A stretch of DNA of 64,000 bases from Zygnema cylindricum (lineage: Eukaryota > Streptophyta > Zygnematophyceae > Zygnematales > Zygnemataceae): contig JBBHKE010000565.1 of the NCBI GenBank assembly GCA_037447655.1, positions 62,001 to 126,000 of the forward strand, in the 5' to 3' direction. Of this stretch, positions 46,223 through 56,181 are shown in pieces (the first letter of the stretch is position 1; each line of letters starts with the position of its first letter). The position numbers and the translations under genes were made by a program. Below the pieces are notes generated by a model, which had not been told where the DNA came from, made no database searches, and worked only from the letters and a program-made list of their open reading frames with translations.

Positions 46223-46598
46223 TTAAAGGTAGACGCCGCAAAATGTAACCGACAATAAAGTACTAATTCTGTAATTCATATAAGAGCGTGTTCCCATGTA
46301 ACCAAAAATTTTAAAACGTTACTTTGGAGTTTAGCGTAGATTTTACGGTGTACTTTTCAAAGTGTGCCTATGTCAATCGTTACTTGCGCCTTCATTTCTT
46401 CAAATATGTGACAGTTGTAGACGTCGCCAATATCTTACAACACTGTAGACACCAACAAACTATGGACATTTGTACACTAGAACGAGTTTCTGACATACTG
46501 TGGACATTTGTCGCCGCCAACAAGCTCCTGACATTTGTAGACGCCCACACGTGGACAACATAAGAAATCGCCTACGTCTACAAATGGGCTGTACAGTA

Positions 46599-47156
46599 CA
46601 GTATACCATCAATCGCTATTAGAGTAAAGGAATAAATAGCGGAAAAAAAAAGTTAGTGTTATTAACACTAATCGGGATTTTTTTTTTTGAAAAAAAAAAG
46701 ATATACTAATTAATCCCTAACTGTCATTTGGGTTGTCCTGAATAATAAATGCCCGCCCTTTCGATGTCCACGGTAATATGCATATCCGTACAAAATCTGA
46801 CAATTCGTACACCGTCGCGCTGTTCACACTGTCAATGGACGAACATATGAGAACGTGATTTTTATCGACGAGTTTAAGTCTCTTTCTTACAGTGCACATT
46901 CACATGTGTGCGCAATAATGTTAAGTGTTTTTTTATGCCTTTGTAATTTAAAAGGTACCATTTTGTACGGAGATACCTTGTCCGTACGCCACTCTATTTC
47001 CATCGCAGTCTACTTCCATTATTAACGCTAATTGCAAAAAAACCCTAATAAGGATAATGGAAAAAATTGAAGTAGGAATTTTATTTCAGGTTTTTTTTTT
47101 GAAAAAAAGGCACCAGATTAGCGTTATTTACTCTAATAGCGATTGGTGGTGTAGTG
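46599..47156. mobile_element. TIR miniature element, copy 7
   Basis: Left end TA|CAGTATACCATCAATCGC; right end aatagcgattggtggtgta. About 560 bp with gtccgtac- and aaggtacc-type internal motifs shared with the other copies; no coding capacity. The right terminus is slightly altered (gtagtg instead of gtactg). Confidence 0.65.
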
Positions 47157-48483
47157 AAAGTGACATTGAATGTTCAGTGTGATATTGTAGACATCCGGCT
47201 TTCTTTCACTGCCATGTGCGTAGTTCCGGCAGATCCTGTCCGGCTGCTTGTTGCCATTTTTTACGCTTTTCCATTTAACGCAATTACATACAAATTCCGT
47301 ACATCTTAACAAACAAACAAATTGTTTGCAAACAGACAAACAACTTGTTTTTCGTGTACTCTCCCAACTGCAAAAAAAAAATAGAAAACGTTTGACGCGT
47401 GCAATCTAGGTTATCTATTCGTCAATAGAGTAAAATTTTGATTAGAATCAGGTCGCGGTTTGTTCAACTGCAAGTGTGAAGATGAGCTAGAAGTGGGTCA
47501 CGATGATAATAGCGCCAATTTGCCGTACCTTCCAAGTTCCAAGAAGATGCAAAATGTACTTGTCTTTTTGCCCATTTTTAGTACGGCGTAATATTTTCTC
47601 GTTGGAAGTCCCATTTTCTGTGAAAACATTGGAAAAAAACCTTTACTTGAACACATGGGAACAATTTGAAATTCTATGGGCTCCATTGCCCACAGAATGG
47701 CAGATCCAAAAAAGCTAATCTAGATAGTGCCGACCCCAAGTTGATATAAACTCCAAATGAATGATCCCTTGACAATTAGGACCCCAATACACCTTCACCC
47801 CTGTGAAGAGAAGACCCCCTGTGTGCTCAGTTCCACCACAGAATGCAAAGCTTGAATATGTGTTTTGGACAATATTCCCCACTTTGACTTTCACACTGAA
47901 TAATTGCCACCCTGGCACGCAAAGACTCTGACCGACTACAACCCTGTGTAGCTTAGACTCCTTTGAGTCCGCAGCAAAAAGAATCACTGAATTTGCTCAC
48001 CCGAGCATTAAGTTATGGCTGGTCAAAAATGACCTTTATAGTTACAAGCTCTCTTAGAGAGAGGTACCTAAATATCACTAATTCTTGGTCTGCCTACTCA
48101 CGACTACCTACTACTAAACCCTAGTCCAATAAGAACACTATATAGTACAAGAAGGTACAATAGGAGATGTACTTAATGTACGGCCATTGTACGACATGGT
48201 CTACAAGGTGACACCTGTCAAATCGGGAGCCATGGTTCCTCCTCCCATCTTCTCCGGTATCAAATAATGTGACGCCACGTGGCACCGCGTGACGCTATCT
48301 CCGAATGCAGCCAAAAGCTCACTTCGCGTGGCGGGTACAATGTCGGTCGTTCCATCAAAACATATTTTACTCGGTTCAGATTCGCGTAGATGCATGAATT
48401 GTTCCTCTTCGTTGTGTGGTGTTAATTAGCTGTTACGTAAATGTTTATAAATCTTTGAAACCCGTCACGCGTATCGTTTTGTA

Positions 48484-48704
48484 GCGCCTTAATGGTTAAG
48501 GCGTTGGCATTAGAGATTCGAGAGGTAACAAGTTCAAATCTTTCTAAATCAACTTTTTGTTATTTGTCAGTCTTTCTGGCAATTCTCTGCCTGAACACTT
48601 TTAAATACTTATTGTACCAAAACTATCTCAACGTTGATTTGGTCTAATGGATAAAGCTAACTTAAGTCCTTAAACGGCTGGTAGGTGCCAAGATCAAATC
48701 CTTG
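48484..48704 (+). other. Two tRNA-like (A-box/B-box) modules in the solo LTR
   Basis: Module 1: gccttaatggttaaggc (48486-48502), a D-arm/A-box match, then agttcaaatctt with the exact TTCAAAT T-loop (48531-48542). Module 2: ggtctaatggataaagc (48641-48657) and caagatcaaatccttg (48689-48704). Spacing is tRNA-like. Both lie antisense to the LTR. Confidence 0.6.
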
Positions 48705-48781
48705 ATTCGGCGGTTTTTTTTTTGGTACAAACTAAGTATTAGCATGTTCTCTGTCTACTTGGACATTATACACAGCCATGG

Positions 48782-48845
48782 CTCTAGCTCTCTCTCCGGT
48801 CTTCAGTGACTGCAACAAGTATGGGGACTGGAGAGTTTTGAGCGA
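48782..48845. repeat. Conserved LTR stem-loop
   Basis: ctctctccggtc pairs with gactggagag around a cagtgactgcaacaag loop. It is the equivalent of the structures at 50078, 55471, 56256 and 58744. Confidence 0.6.
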
Positions 48846-49163
48846 GAAGCAGGATGCCTTTGCTAACTTACTCTATTTATTTTTCCAATACAAACCTAGA
48901 AAATACATCAATTTCAACACAACCTAATTACTTATTTGGGATATGGTTACATTAGGAGGTCTTTGTAATAGTACAGACAGCAATTTATGTATTACAGAGG
49001 CCTCGGTTACATCGCGTATCGTCTCTAAACAAGTTTTTACATACGTGTTTTTAATCGAGTGGTTCCTTGTAAGTTGACGATCAAATCTCTAAAATCGTCA
49101 AAGCTTTGAATACCGACCATTTTCGTATGGAAATCCGTACTTGCGTATTATGTACGTGTACTT

Positions 49164-50210
49164 TGAAACTCTGAGACCTCCATAAGTCCTCAGAGTGGAC
49201 AGCTTCCAAGAAGCCTCTAGGATAATCCTGACCCCTTTGTGTTTAAGCAAAAATAACTGCCACCCTGGCAGACAAAAACTTTGACCACCTTCACCCCTGT
49301 ATAGGCAAGACTTCCCTGAGTCGATAGCAAAAAGAATCTCTGAATTTGCTCCCCTGAGCAGTAAGTTATGGAGGGTCAAAGTTGACCTTTTGTACAGAAG
49401 CTCTCTGGGAGAGAGGGTCCTATCTTCTAATATTTCTAAGTCCTATCCCTCTCACAGACTCTATCTACTGATGTACAGAACCAATCAGATTACAGTTCCG
49501 TACGCAAAAGTATAGCTGCCGGTGTACTTTATGTACGGACATTGTACGACATGGCCTAAATGTCCACACGTGGAATATCCGGATTCGCTCCTTTAATCCT
49601 CGGAGATGTGGCGCTCCAATGTTACATCGCCACGTGTCATCCGATGTGGCGATGCCCACAAACCGCCGAATTCTCCTTCCACGATCTCGGCGCTAATTCC
49701 GGCCGTCCGATTAAACTCACATTTGATCGTAGCCGTAATAAATACATGCGCGATATTTGTTTTGCTTACGAAATCAATGCGCGGTATTGATTTCTTATCC
49801 GTACCGCAATTCGTACTTTTACACTACCATATCTATGTATCCCGTTGATAGTTATAGTTAAATGATTTATCTTACGTGTACATGTTTAAATAATTATCGT
49901 ACTATATACTACGTAACATTACTTCTAGACTTAACGGCTAAGGCTACCGGCTATCTACTCTCTGACGGCCGGCAGGTACCATGATCAAATCCTGCCGCCA
50001 GCACATATCTTTTAGTAATTGATCCCTAGACTAATATAAATTTCCCGTAAACCTGAGGACAGCCTAGGTAGCCATGGCTCTAGCTTCCTCTCCAATTTCT
50101 CAGTGACTGCGACAAGTTTGAGAGTCGGAGAGAGAAGTTAGAGGTAGACTGCCTCGGCTTCTTTATTTCTATTCAGACCTAGAAAATACTTAAGACCATT
50201 AATTTCTACA
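49164..50210 (-). repeat. 3' LTR of the complete copia element
   Basis: 1047 bp, plus-strand ends TGAAACTCTGAGACC and aatttctACA. It contains the tRNA-like module at about 49929-49993 (acttaacggctaaggc and atgatcaaatcct) and the stem-loop at 50078-50143. Confidence 0.95.
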
Positions 50211-50223
50211 CTCCCCTTATTTT
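50211..50223 (-). promoter_or_regulatory. Polypurine tract
   Basis: On the element strand aaaataaggggag lies immediately upstream of the 3' LTR, the usual plus-strand primer position. The same sequence is found at the equivalent place in the second element (58885-58897). Confidence 0.85.
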
Positions 50224-50514
50224 CTAGTCAATCTTAATTTCAGACCACACTTCTCCCTGCACAAAATTAGCTTAGGGGAAGGCACAGGTTTGGTCATTAT
50301 ATCTGCTACCATCTCACTATCTGGTCGGTACTCTAAACTGATTATTTTATTTTCTACTTTCTCTCTATCAAAGCTGAGTCTAATGTTCATGTGTTTAGCT
50401 TTAAAATGATGTTTATGATTGGCAGAAATAGCGATTGCTGCTTGATTATCACAAAATATTTTCTGCACACCACTCTTAACCAAGCTCACGAAGTAAAGAC
50501 TTGACCCATATCAA
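50224..50514 (-). pseudogene. Copia RNase H C-terminal part, out of frame with the rest of pol
   Basis: Encodes FCDNQAAIAISANHKHHF and MNIRLSFDREKV, then MVADIMTKPVPS, the usual end of copia RNase H. It is separated from the main pol frame by a TAA at 50515-50517 and by a small deletion near 50478-50482, relative to the other copy at 59150. Confidence 0.85.
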
Positions 50515-53500
50515 TTATTTTACAACAGAGCAAGAGGCCATATACTCAGCCTCCATGGTGGACTGAGCAATAACCTTTTGCTGTTTGCTACTCCAACAGC
50601 AAGCCCTATCACCCACATATAATACATATCCAGAAGTGCATCTCCTCATCGGAGCATCACCATAACTAGCATCACTCCAAGTAGTGATGTCAGTATTCTC
50701 CCCACCCAAATGCAACCATAGATCCCTAGTTCCTATCAAGTATCTAAGAACTCTATTAGCTGCCTCCCAATCCTTCTTAGTGGGAGCATTTAGACTTCTA
50801 CTCAGCACTCCTACAGCTGCAGCTAAATCCGGCCGGGTACAATTCATAAAATAGATTAGACTTCCCACTACTTGCCTGTAAGGAATAGTCTGCATGAACT
50901 TCTGTTCTTCAGGAGATAATCCCTTGTCTAAGACTATGACTCCTTCTTCCTCACTCCCCTCACTTCCCTTCTTCAATTCCATTGGAGTTGTACAACTCTT
51001 AGCTTTATCCATTTGAAATTTTTCAAGCATGTTCCCTATTGCTTCTTTTTGAGTCAATCTTATAATTTTTCTTTTTCGGTCTCTCTCTACTTGAATTCCC
51101 AAAATATATTTTGCTTCCCCCATATCCTTCATTTCAAATCTCCCCTTAAGATCGGTTTTCAGTTTATTAATTTTTTCCATTGATTTACTTAAAACAAGCA
51201 AATCATCAACATAAATTGCAATAAATATAAAACCTTCCTCATCTTCGAAAACATAAATTGAGTGATCTGAGCTGATCCGGATATATCCCAGACCGGTAAG
51301 AAACTCATCAAGCTTTTTATTCCACTGTCGAGGCGCCTGTTTCAAACCATAAAGAGATTTAATCAGCCGGCATACCTTACTCTCCTCTCCTTCTTCCACA
51401 AACCATTCGGGTTGTCGCATGAAGATCTCCTCTCCCAATTCTCCATGCAAAAAGGTTGTTTTGATGTCCATCTGGTGCACTTCCATGTCTTCCGCAGCTG
51501 CCAGGCTGAGAATTATGCGGACGGAGGGAAATCTGACCACCGGGGCAAAGGTTTCCTCGTAGTCAATTCCCTCCTTTTGTGTAAATCCCTTTGCCACTAG
51601 TCGGGCCTTGTAGCGCTCGATTGTGTTATCTGGGTTCAGTTTTAATTTGAAAACCCACTTACAACCGATTGGTTTTCGCTTAGGTGGACAATCCACCAGC
51701 CCCCAAGTATCCGCTGCCATGATTGAAGCCATCTCCTCATTGATGGCTGTCTTCCACCGATTTATTTCTGGACAAGTCATCGCCTCTCCATAAGTTTGAG
51801 GTTCATCTTGATGAGATAGTTTTGTTACCTTGTTATTAACCTGTTTTTCTTGCAGTCTTTTACTACTTCTCCTTCCTCCTTCAAAATCTGAGGCCGGAAT
51901 AGATGGTTCTCGTGGATTCTTTCGAACAAACTCGGTTTCTCCCCTATCCCTTAATTCCGAATCAATTTCCACCACGTCTTCCGCTTCGGGTAGAGTTGTC
52001 AGTGGAGTTCCCACAGCCGAGTCCTTTTCAGTCTGATTTTTACCTGCAAGAATGTCATCGTCTCTAAAACCTGGATAGTTAGGAATCTCAAAGTCATCAG
52101 AATTTTCTGACTCAAATCTGATTTTTACTGACTTTGTATATTTGAAGGGGTCCACAGACTTTCCTTCATCCATAACTACTAGATGCTTTACTAAGATTAT
52201 ATCTTCTCTTTTTAGATCATAAACTCTATATCCTTTAACATCCTCATCATATCCTAATAAGAATCCCGGTTTTCCTTTAGGATCTAGCTTCCAATTGGAC
52301 CAATCAGTATCTAAACTAAATATTTGACTGCCGAAAACCTTTAAATGAGATAAGTCTGGTTTGCGGCCTGTCCATCTCTCATAAGGTGTTTGATCTTTTA
52401 TAGCTGAAGTAAGAAGTCTATTTTTGAGGTAATTAGCATAGTTCATTGCTTCTACCCAAAACCTTTTTCCTATCTTCTTATCCGACAACATACTTCTAGC
52501 AATATCACTTAGTGTTCTAATTAACCTTTCAGCTACCCCATTCTGTTCCGAATTTTTTGGAACTGTCTTTTGGTGTTGAACCCCATCTTCCCTCAAAAAA
52601 TCCTCAAACTGGTTAGAAGTATACTCTCCACCATTGTCACTCCTTACTCTCTTGATTAGAGTTTCATGGAGTTTTTCGCTCCATGCTTTATGTTGTCTAA
52701 AACAATCCTCAGCTTTTGACTTGTTTTTCAAAAAATACACCCGGGAATACCGAGACCAATCATCAGTTATATTCATCATAAACCTCTTCCCCCCCGGTGA
52801 GGGCACTCTAGCCGGTCCCCAAATATCTGTGTGTACTAGATCTAGAAGTTTTTCTCCCTCGTAGATGGCTGTTTTAGGAAAGGGTAATCTGTGTGCTTTA
52901 CCTTGAGCACACCCACTACAATCACTTATATCATCACTCTCACAGAATTGAATCCCTTCCACCACTCCCATCTTTTTCATATCTCTTAACTTATCTAGAT
53001 TCACATGCCCAAGCCTCTTATGCCACATCATAATATCATGAACACCAGCAAAATAAAGTTTCTTCTTTTCATTACTTAAGATCAGCCTAAACATCCCATG
53101 GCTACCTTTCTCAGCAATGAAATAGACATCCTCCTCAAAACTAGCAGTAAAGACTCCTTCCCTAGTGCTAGTGAAAAAACCCTTATCATCTAATACAGAT
53201 GTAGAGATAAGGTTTTTGTTCAGCTCCGGAATAAACAAGACATCGGAGAATGTTAATATGGATGTCTTTCCTTCTACTAACACTTTCAGATCTACCGATC
53301 CTACAAGAGTAGTGGTGACTATCCTCCCATCCCCGTACTCTATCTCTACGATGGGAATCTTTCTTATCTTAGTGAACAGGTGCCTATCCTTACACATGTG
53401 CATTGAGGCACCTGAATCTATAATCCAGCCTGCTACACCTTTCAATCCACCGTAAGCACATTTCTGCCTTCGTGGAATTTCAACCTCAGTTTTCGCCTCC

Positions 53501-53679
53501 AACTCCTCATCCAAAAGGAGCTCATCTTCCTCATCTTCGGATTCCGCCTCAAGTACCTGTGTGACAAGGGCCTTTTTCTTTCCTCTCGGGGTACCACCGG
53601 TCTGCCCCTCCTTTAACCGAAGCTCGGTTAGCTTAATGCACTCTGCCATATAGTGCCCCGGTTTGTTACAAAATGACAT
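50515..53679 (-). CDS. Copia pol polyprotein (protease, integrase, reverse transcriptase, part of RNase H)
   Basis: 1054 codons. The zinc knuckle remnant (FCNKPGHYMAEC) is at the start. Protease active site WIIDSGASMHM is near residue 87. The GAG-pre-integrase HHCC zinc site reads WHKRLGHVN and then CSGCAQGKAH. The integrase DD35E residues lie in DLVHTDIWGP, RSDNGGEY and NGVAERLIRT. Reverse transcriptase begins [12 protein letters not shown] and has the catalytic YVDD motif (AIYVDDLLVL). RNase H reads TWSDASYGD and STMEAEYMA. The order protease-integrase-RT is diagnostic of Ty1/copia (Pseudoviridae). It ends prematurely at TAA 50515-50517, and its link to gag is broken by a one-base difference in the T run at 53670-53673. 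Confidence 0.95.
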   Translation of the reverse strand: MSFCNKPGHYMAECIKLTELRLKEGQTGGTPRGKKKALVTQVLEAESEDEEDELLLDEELEAKTEVEIPRRQKCAYGGLKGVAGWIIDSGASMHMCKDRHLFTKIRKIPIVEIEYGDGRIVTTTLVGSVDLKVLVEGKTSILTFSDVLFIPELNKNLISTSVLDDKGFFTSTREGVFTASFEEDVYFIAEKGSHGMFRLILSNEKKKLYFAGVHDIMMWHKRLGHVNLDKLRDMKKMGVVEGIQFCESDDISDCSGCAQGKAHRLPFPKTAIYEGEKLLDLVHTDIWGPARVPSPGGKRFMMNITDDWSRYSRVYFLKNKSKAEDCFRQHKAWSEKLHETLIKRVRSDNGGEYTSNQFEDFLREDGVQHQKTVPKNSEQNGVAERLIRTLSDIARSMLSDKKIGKRFWVEAMNYANYLKNRLLTSAIKDQTPYERWTGRKPDLSHLKVFGSQIFSLDTDWSNWKLDPKGKPGFLLGYDEDVKGYRVYDLKREDIILVKHLVVMDEGKSVDPFKYTKSVKIRFESENSDDFEIPNYPGFRDDDILAGKNQTEKDSAVGTPLTTLPEAEDVVEIDSELRDRGETEFVRKNPREPSIPASDFEGGRRSSKRLQEKQVNNKVTKLSHQDEPQTYGEAMTCPEINRWKTAINEEMASIMAADTWGLVDCPPKRKPIGCKWVFKLKLNPDNTIERYKARLVAKGFTQKEGIDYEETFAPVVRFPSVRIILSLAAAEDMEVHQMDIKTTFLHGELGEEIFMRQPEWFVEEGEESKVCRLIKSLYGLKQAPRQWNKKLDEFLTGLGYIRISSDHSIYVFEDEEGFIFIAIYVDDLLVLSKSMEKINKLKTDLKGRFEMKDMGEAKYILGIQVERDRKRKIIRLTQKEAIGNMLEKFQMDKAKSCTTPMELKKGSEGSEEEGVIVLDKGLSPEEQKFMQTIPYRQVVGSLIYFMNCTRPDLAAAVGVLSRSLNAPTKKDWEAANRVLRYLIGTRDLWLHLGGENTDITTWSDASYGDAPMRRCTSGYVLYVGDRACCWSSKQQKVIAQSTMEAEYMASCSVVK

Positions 53680-53840
53680 AAACCTTTGGGAGCCCTTGGT
53701 TCGAACTCGTCAGCCTGTTTTTTCTGCTCCCTACCCCCATAGTTTCCGACTGGTTTTCGGGAATCCTTGTTCCTCCAATCAGTCGCTGTTGCCAAGGCTT
53801 GGCCACTTTTTCCTCCCCTTCGGATCTCAATCGTATTCTC

Positions 53841-54491
53841 TCAAACGAGATTCATCCCTACCACTGAGTTCCATATCCACCTTGAGTCCGGCAAGTCCTG
53901 CACACGGTTGACTATGTTCTCGAACTCATCAGGTAATTTCATCTGTAAACAGTTAACCTTTTCTTTTTCACTAAAATCTTTTCCCGCACTCTCTAGCTCC
54001 ATGAAGAGTGTAGCAAGCTCATTGCAAAAATCCAACATATTTCCCCCTTTGTATACATACTCCTTAACTTTCTGATCAGCCAACTGTTGTTGCTGAATCG
54101 TACCATTTCCGTACATCTCTATGAGAGCCATCCAAAGATCTGATGCCCTCTCTACTTGCAAATGAGGACATGCAAGTCCTTGAGTGAGATGGCGTAGAAT
54201 GAAGTGCTTTGCCACCATATTGTTGAAGTCCCAAGTTTCAGTATCATTCTCCTCGTTCCTCGGAATAGGTGACATGAATGCTAAACCAGTTGCTATTGGT
54301 GTGGTCGCCTCCTTCTCCTTTCTTTTTTCCACCACCTCTCCTTCCTTTGTTTCCTCCGTTGAAGGTGAATCCTCTTTCCTGGTGAATCTGCTTCCTTTAA
54401 ACCTTAGAGGAATTCCAAGACTTGATGGACGCCCCAATCGTCCACTCACTATCCCCCAAAACCTTTTTTCGCATAGAGCTCCTATCATCAT
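53841..54491 (-). CDS. Copia gag (UBN2-type capsid)
   Basis: 216 codons from ATG 54491. It includes LTQGLACPHLQVERASDLW and LADQKVKEYVYKGGNMLDF, a gag-polypeptide (UBN2/DUF4219-like) segment of plant copia elements that builds the virus-like particle. It stops at TGA 53841-53843. Similar codons continue in the same frame to about 53680, so this stop is probably a secondary mutation and the nucleocapsid part is cut off. Confidence 0.85.
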   Translation of the reverse strand: MMIGALCEKRFWGIVSGRLGRPSSLGIPLRFKGSRFTRKEDSPSTEETKEGEVVEKRKEKEATTPIATGLAFMSPIPRNEENDTETWDFNNMVAKHFILRHLTQGLACPHLQVERASDLWMALIEMYGNGTIQQQQLADQKVKEYVYKGGNMLDFCNELATLFMELESAGKDFSEKEKVNCLQMKLPDEFENIVNRVQDLPDSRWIWNSVVGMNLV

Positions 54492-54540
54492 ACTTTCCCA
54501 CTATATAAAGCCAGTTCCATTAAAGATTGGTACCCTAGAG

Positions 54541-54555
54541 GGTGGGCCCATAACC
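54541..54555 (-). promoter_or_regulatory. Primer-binding site complementary to the anticodon arm of initiator tRNA-Met
   Basis: The plus strand reads ggtgggcccataacc, directly adjoining the LTR start at 54556. This equals the anticodon arm of plant initiator tRNA-Met (with the CAT anticodon), so the element strand is complementary to an internal tRNA segment and not to its 3' CCA end. Internal (half-tRNA) priming from the same arm is known for Drosophila copia and yeast Ty5. Confidence 0.85.
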
Positions 54556-55603
54556 TGAAACTCTGAGACCTCCATAAGTCCTCAGAGTGGACAGCTTCCA
54601 AGAAGCCTCTAGGATAATCCTGACCCCTTTGTGTTTAAGCAAAAATAACTGCCACCATGGCAAACAAAAACTCTGACCACCTTCACCCCTGTGAAGGCAA
54701 GACTTCCCTTGAGTCGATAGCAAAAAGAATCCATGAATTTGCTCCCCTGAGCAGTAAGTTATGGAGGGTCAAAGTTGACCTTTTGTACAGAAGCTCTCTA
54801 GGAGAGAGGGTCCTATCTTCTAATTTTTCTAAGTCCTATGTCTCTCACAGACTCTATCTAGTGATGTACGGAACCAATCAGATTACAGTTCCGTACGCAA
54901 AAGTACAGCTGCCGGTGTACTTTATGTACGGACATTGTACGACATGGCCTAAATGTCCACACGTGGAATATCTAGATTCGCTCCTTTAATACTCGGAGAT
55001 GCCGCGCTCCAATGTTACATCGCCACATGTCATCCGATGTGGCGATGCCCACAAACCGCCGAATTCTCCTTCCGCGATCTCGGCGCTAATTCCGGCCGTC
55101 CGATTAAACTCACATTTGATCGTAGCCGTAATAAATACATGCGCGATATTTGTTTTGCTTACGAAATCAATGCACGGTATTGATTTCTTATCCGTACCGC
55201 AATTCGTACTTTTACACTACCATATCTATGTATCCCGTTGATAGTTATAGTTAAATGATTTATCTTACGTGTACATGTTTAAATAATTATCGTACTATAT
55301 ACTACGTAACATTACTTCTAGACTTAACGGCTAAGGCTACCGGCTATCTACTCTCTGACGGCCGGCAGGTACCGGGATCAAATCCTGCCGCCGGCACATA
55401 TCTTTTAGTAATTAATCCCTAGACTAATATAAATTTCTCGTAAACCTAAGGATAGCCTAGGTAGCCATGGCTCTAGCTTCCTCTCCAATTTCAGAGTGAC
55501 TGCGACAAGTTTGAGAGTCGGAGAGAGAAGTTAGAGGTAGACTGCCTCGGCTTCTTTATTTCTATTCAGACCTAGAAAATACTTAAGACCATTAATTTCT
55601 ACA
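54556..55603 (-). repeat. 5' LTR of the complete copia element
   Basis: 1048 bp, nearly identical to the 3' LTR. The tRNA-like module is at about 55322-55385 (cttaacggctaaggc and gggatcaaatcct) and the stem-loop at 55471-55536. The promoter of the element should lie here on the minus strand. Confidence 0.95.
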
Positions 55604-55608
55604 TACTT

Positions 55609-56176
55609 CGCAAGTGTACCACGTCAATGTACCTTAGAGATCTCCTTCACTCTGCTGACTTTCAGGAAAAAAATCGTATTTGTTTTCGGCAAAGATTTTA
55701 CGGTCACCTTGTCTCGAAGGCACGTCACTTTGGAGACCTGTGAAATTTTTTATTTTTTATTTTTTTAATGCCTCGATATATCGGCGATACGATTTATTAG
55801 CGATATATCGCAACTTTTTTTTTCGATATCTCGAAGCGATATATCGAATATTGGGTACCTGAAATTCGATATATATCTAATATTAGTAAAAGGTCCTCGA
55901 TACCCAACACTAATATCGATAGTGTTAATGTTTTTTAATTTTTTCCGCCACTTACATTCTATTTTCCCCGTCCAAACGTATCTATTTCCAATTGTAAACC
56001 GCCAATCGGAAGGGGAGAACCTTTGTATTTCAATCCCTACCTTCGAATTCACAATCTGAAAAGTGTGAACGACAAAAAAGAATTTTAAAGTGGCTAAAAT
56101 AGCAAAAACTATTCACTAGAGAATAGTACAGTACTAGTGGAACGATGTGCATCACAGGTGCTACAATAATCTTCGG
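55609..56176. other. Unique-looking AT-rich DNA between LTR elements
   Basis: A cluster of gatatatcg palindromes lies at 55770-55900 and resembles the gatatat-rich stretch at 44700-44820. No gene is seen. Confidence 0.5.
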
Positions 56177-56181
56177 TCATG

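Larger units (their letters stand above)
47667..48919 (-). mobile_element. Solo LTR (copia family 2), degenerate
   Basis: On the plus strand it begins TGAAATTCTATGGGCTCC and ends caatttcaACA. Its interior (gatagtgccgaccccaagtt, ccaccctggcacgcaaaga, agttatggctggtcaaaaa) is the reverse complement of the solo LTR at 56182-57374. No internal region or partner LTR adjoins. Flanking five-mers (caatt and caacc) agree at only three positions, so the target duplication has decayed or the borders are off by a few bases. It carries two tRNA-like modules and the conserved stem-loop. Confidence 0.7.
49164..55603 (-). mobile_element. Complete Ty1/copia LTR retrotransposon with TACTT target-site duplication
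   Basis: LTRs at 49164-50210 and 54556-55603 (about 1.05 kb, nearly identical, TG...CA ends) enclose gag and pol in copia order (protease, integrase, RT, RNase H) on the minus strand. TACTT stands directly outside both ends (49159-49163 and 55604-55608). The primer-binding site touches the LTR at 54541-54555, and a purine tract lies at 50211-50223. The few LTR differences imply a recent insertion. It is not autonomous now: there is one stop and one frameshift at the gag/pol junction and one stop plus a small indel in RNase H. Confidence 0.95.

Noticed and set aside
45576-46226. 216-codon frame as a transposase gene
   Set aside because: Lies within and runs to the end of the Tourist-like element but shows no DDE, Myb or zinc motifs; more likely chance or captured sequence.
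48484-48556. A genuine tRNA gene
   Set aside because: The D-arm and T-loop boxes are good, but the acceptor stem does not pair and the unit repeats inside LTRs, so it is called tRNA-like.
49560-55241. Repeated 76-80-codon frames in the LTRs as small genes
   Set aside because: Identical frames occur because the LTRs are duplicates; no start context or known domain.
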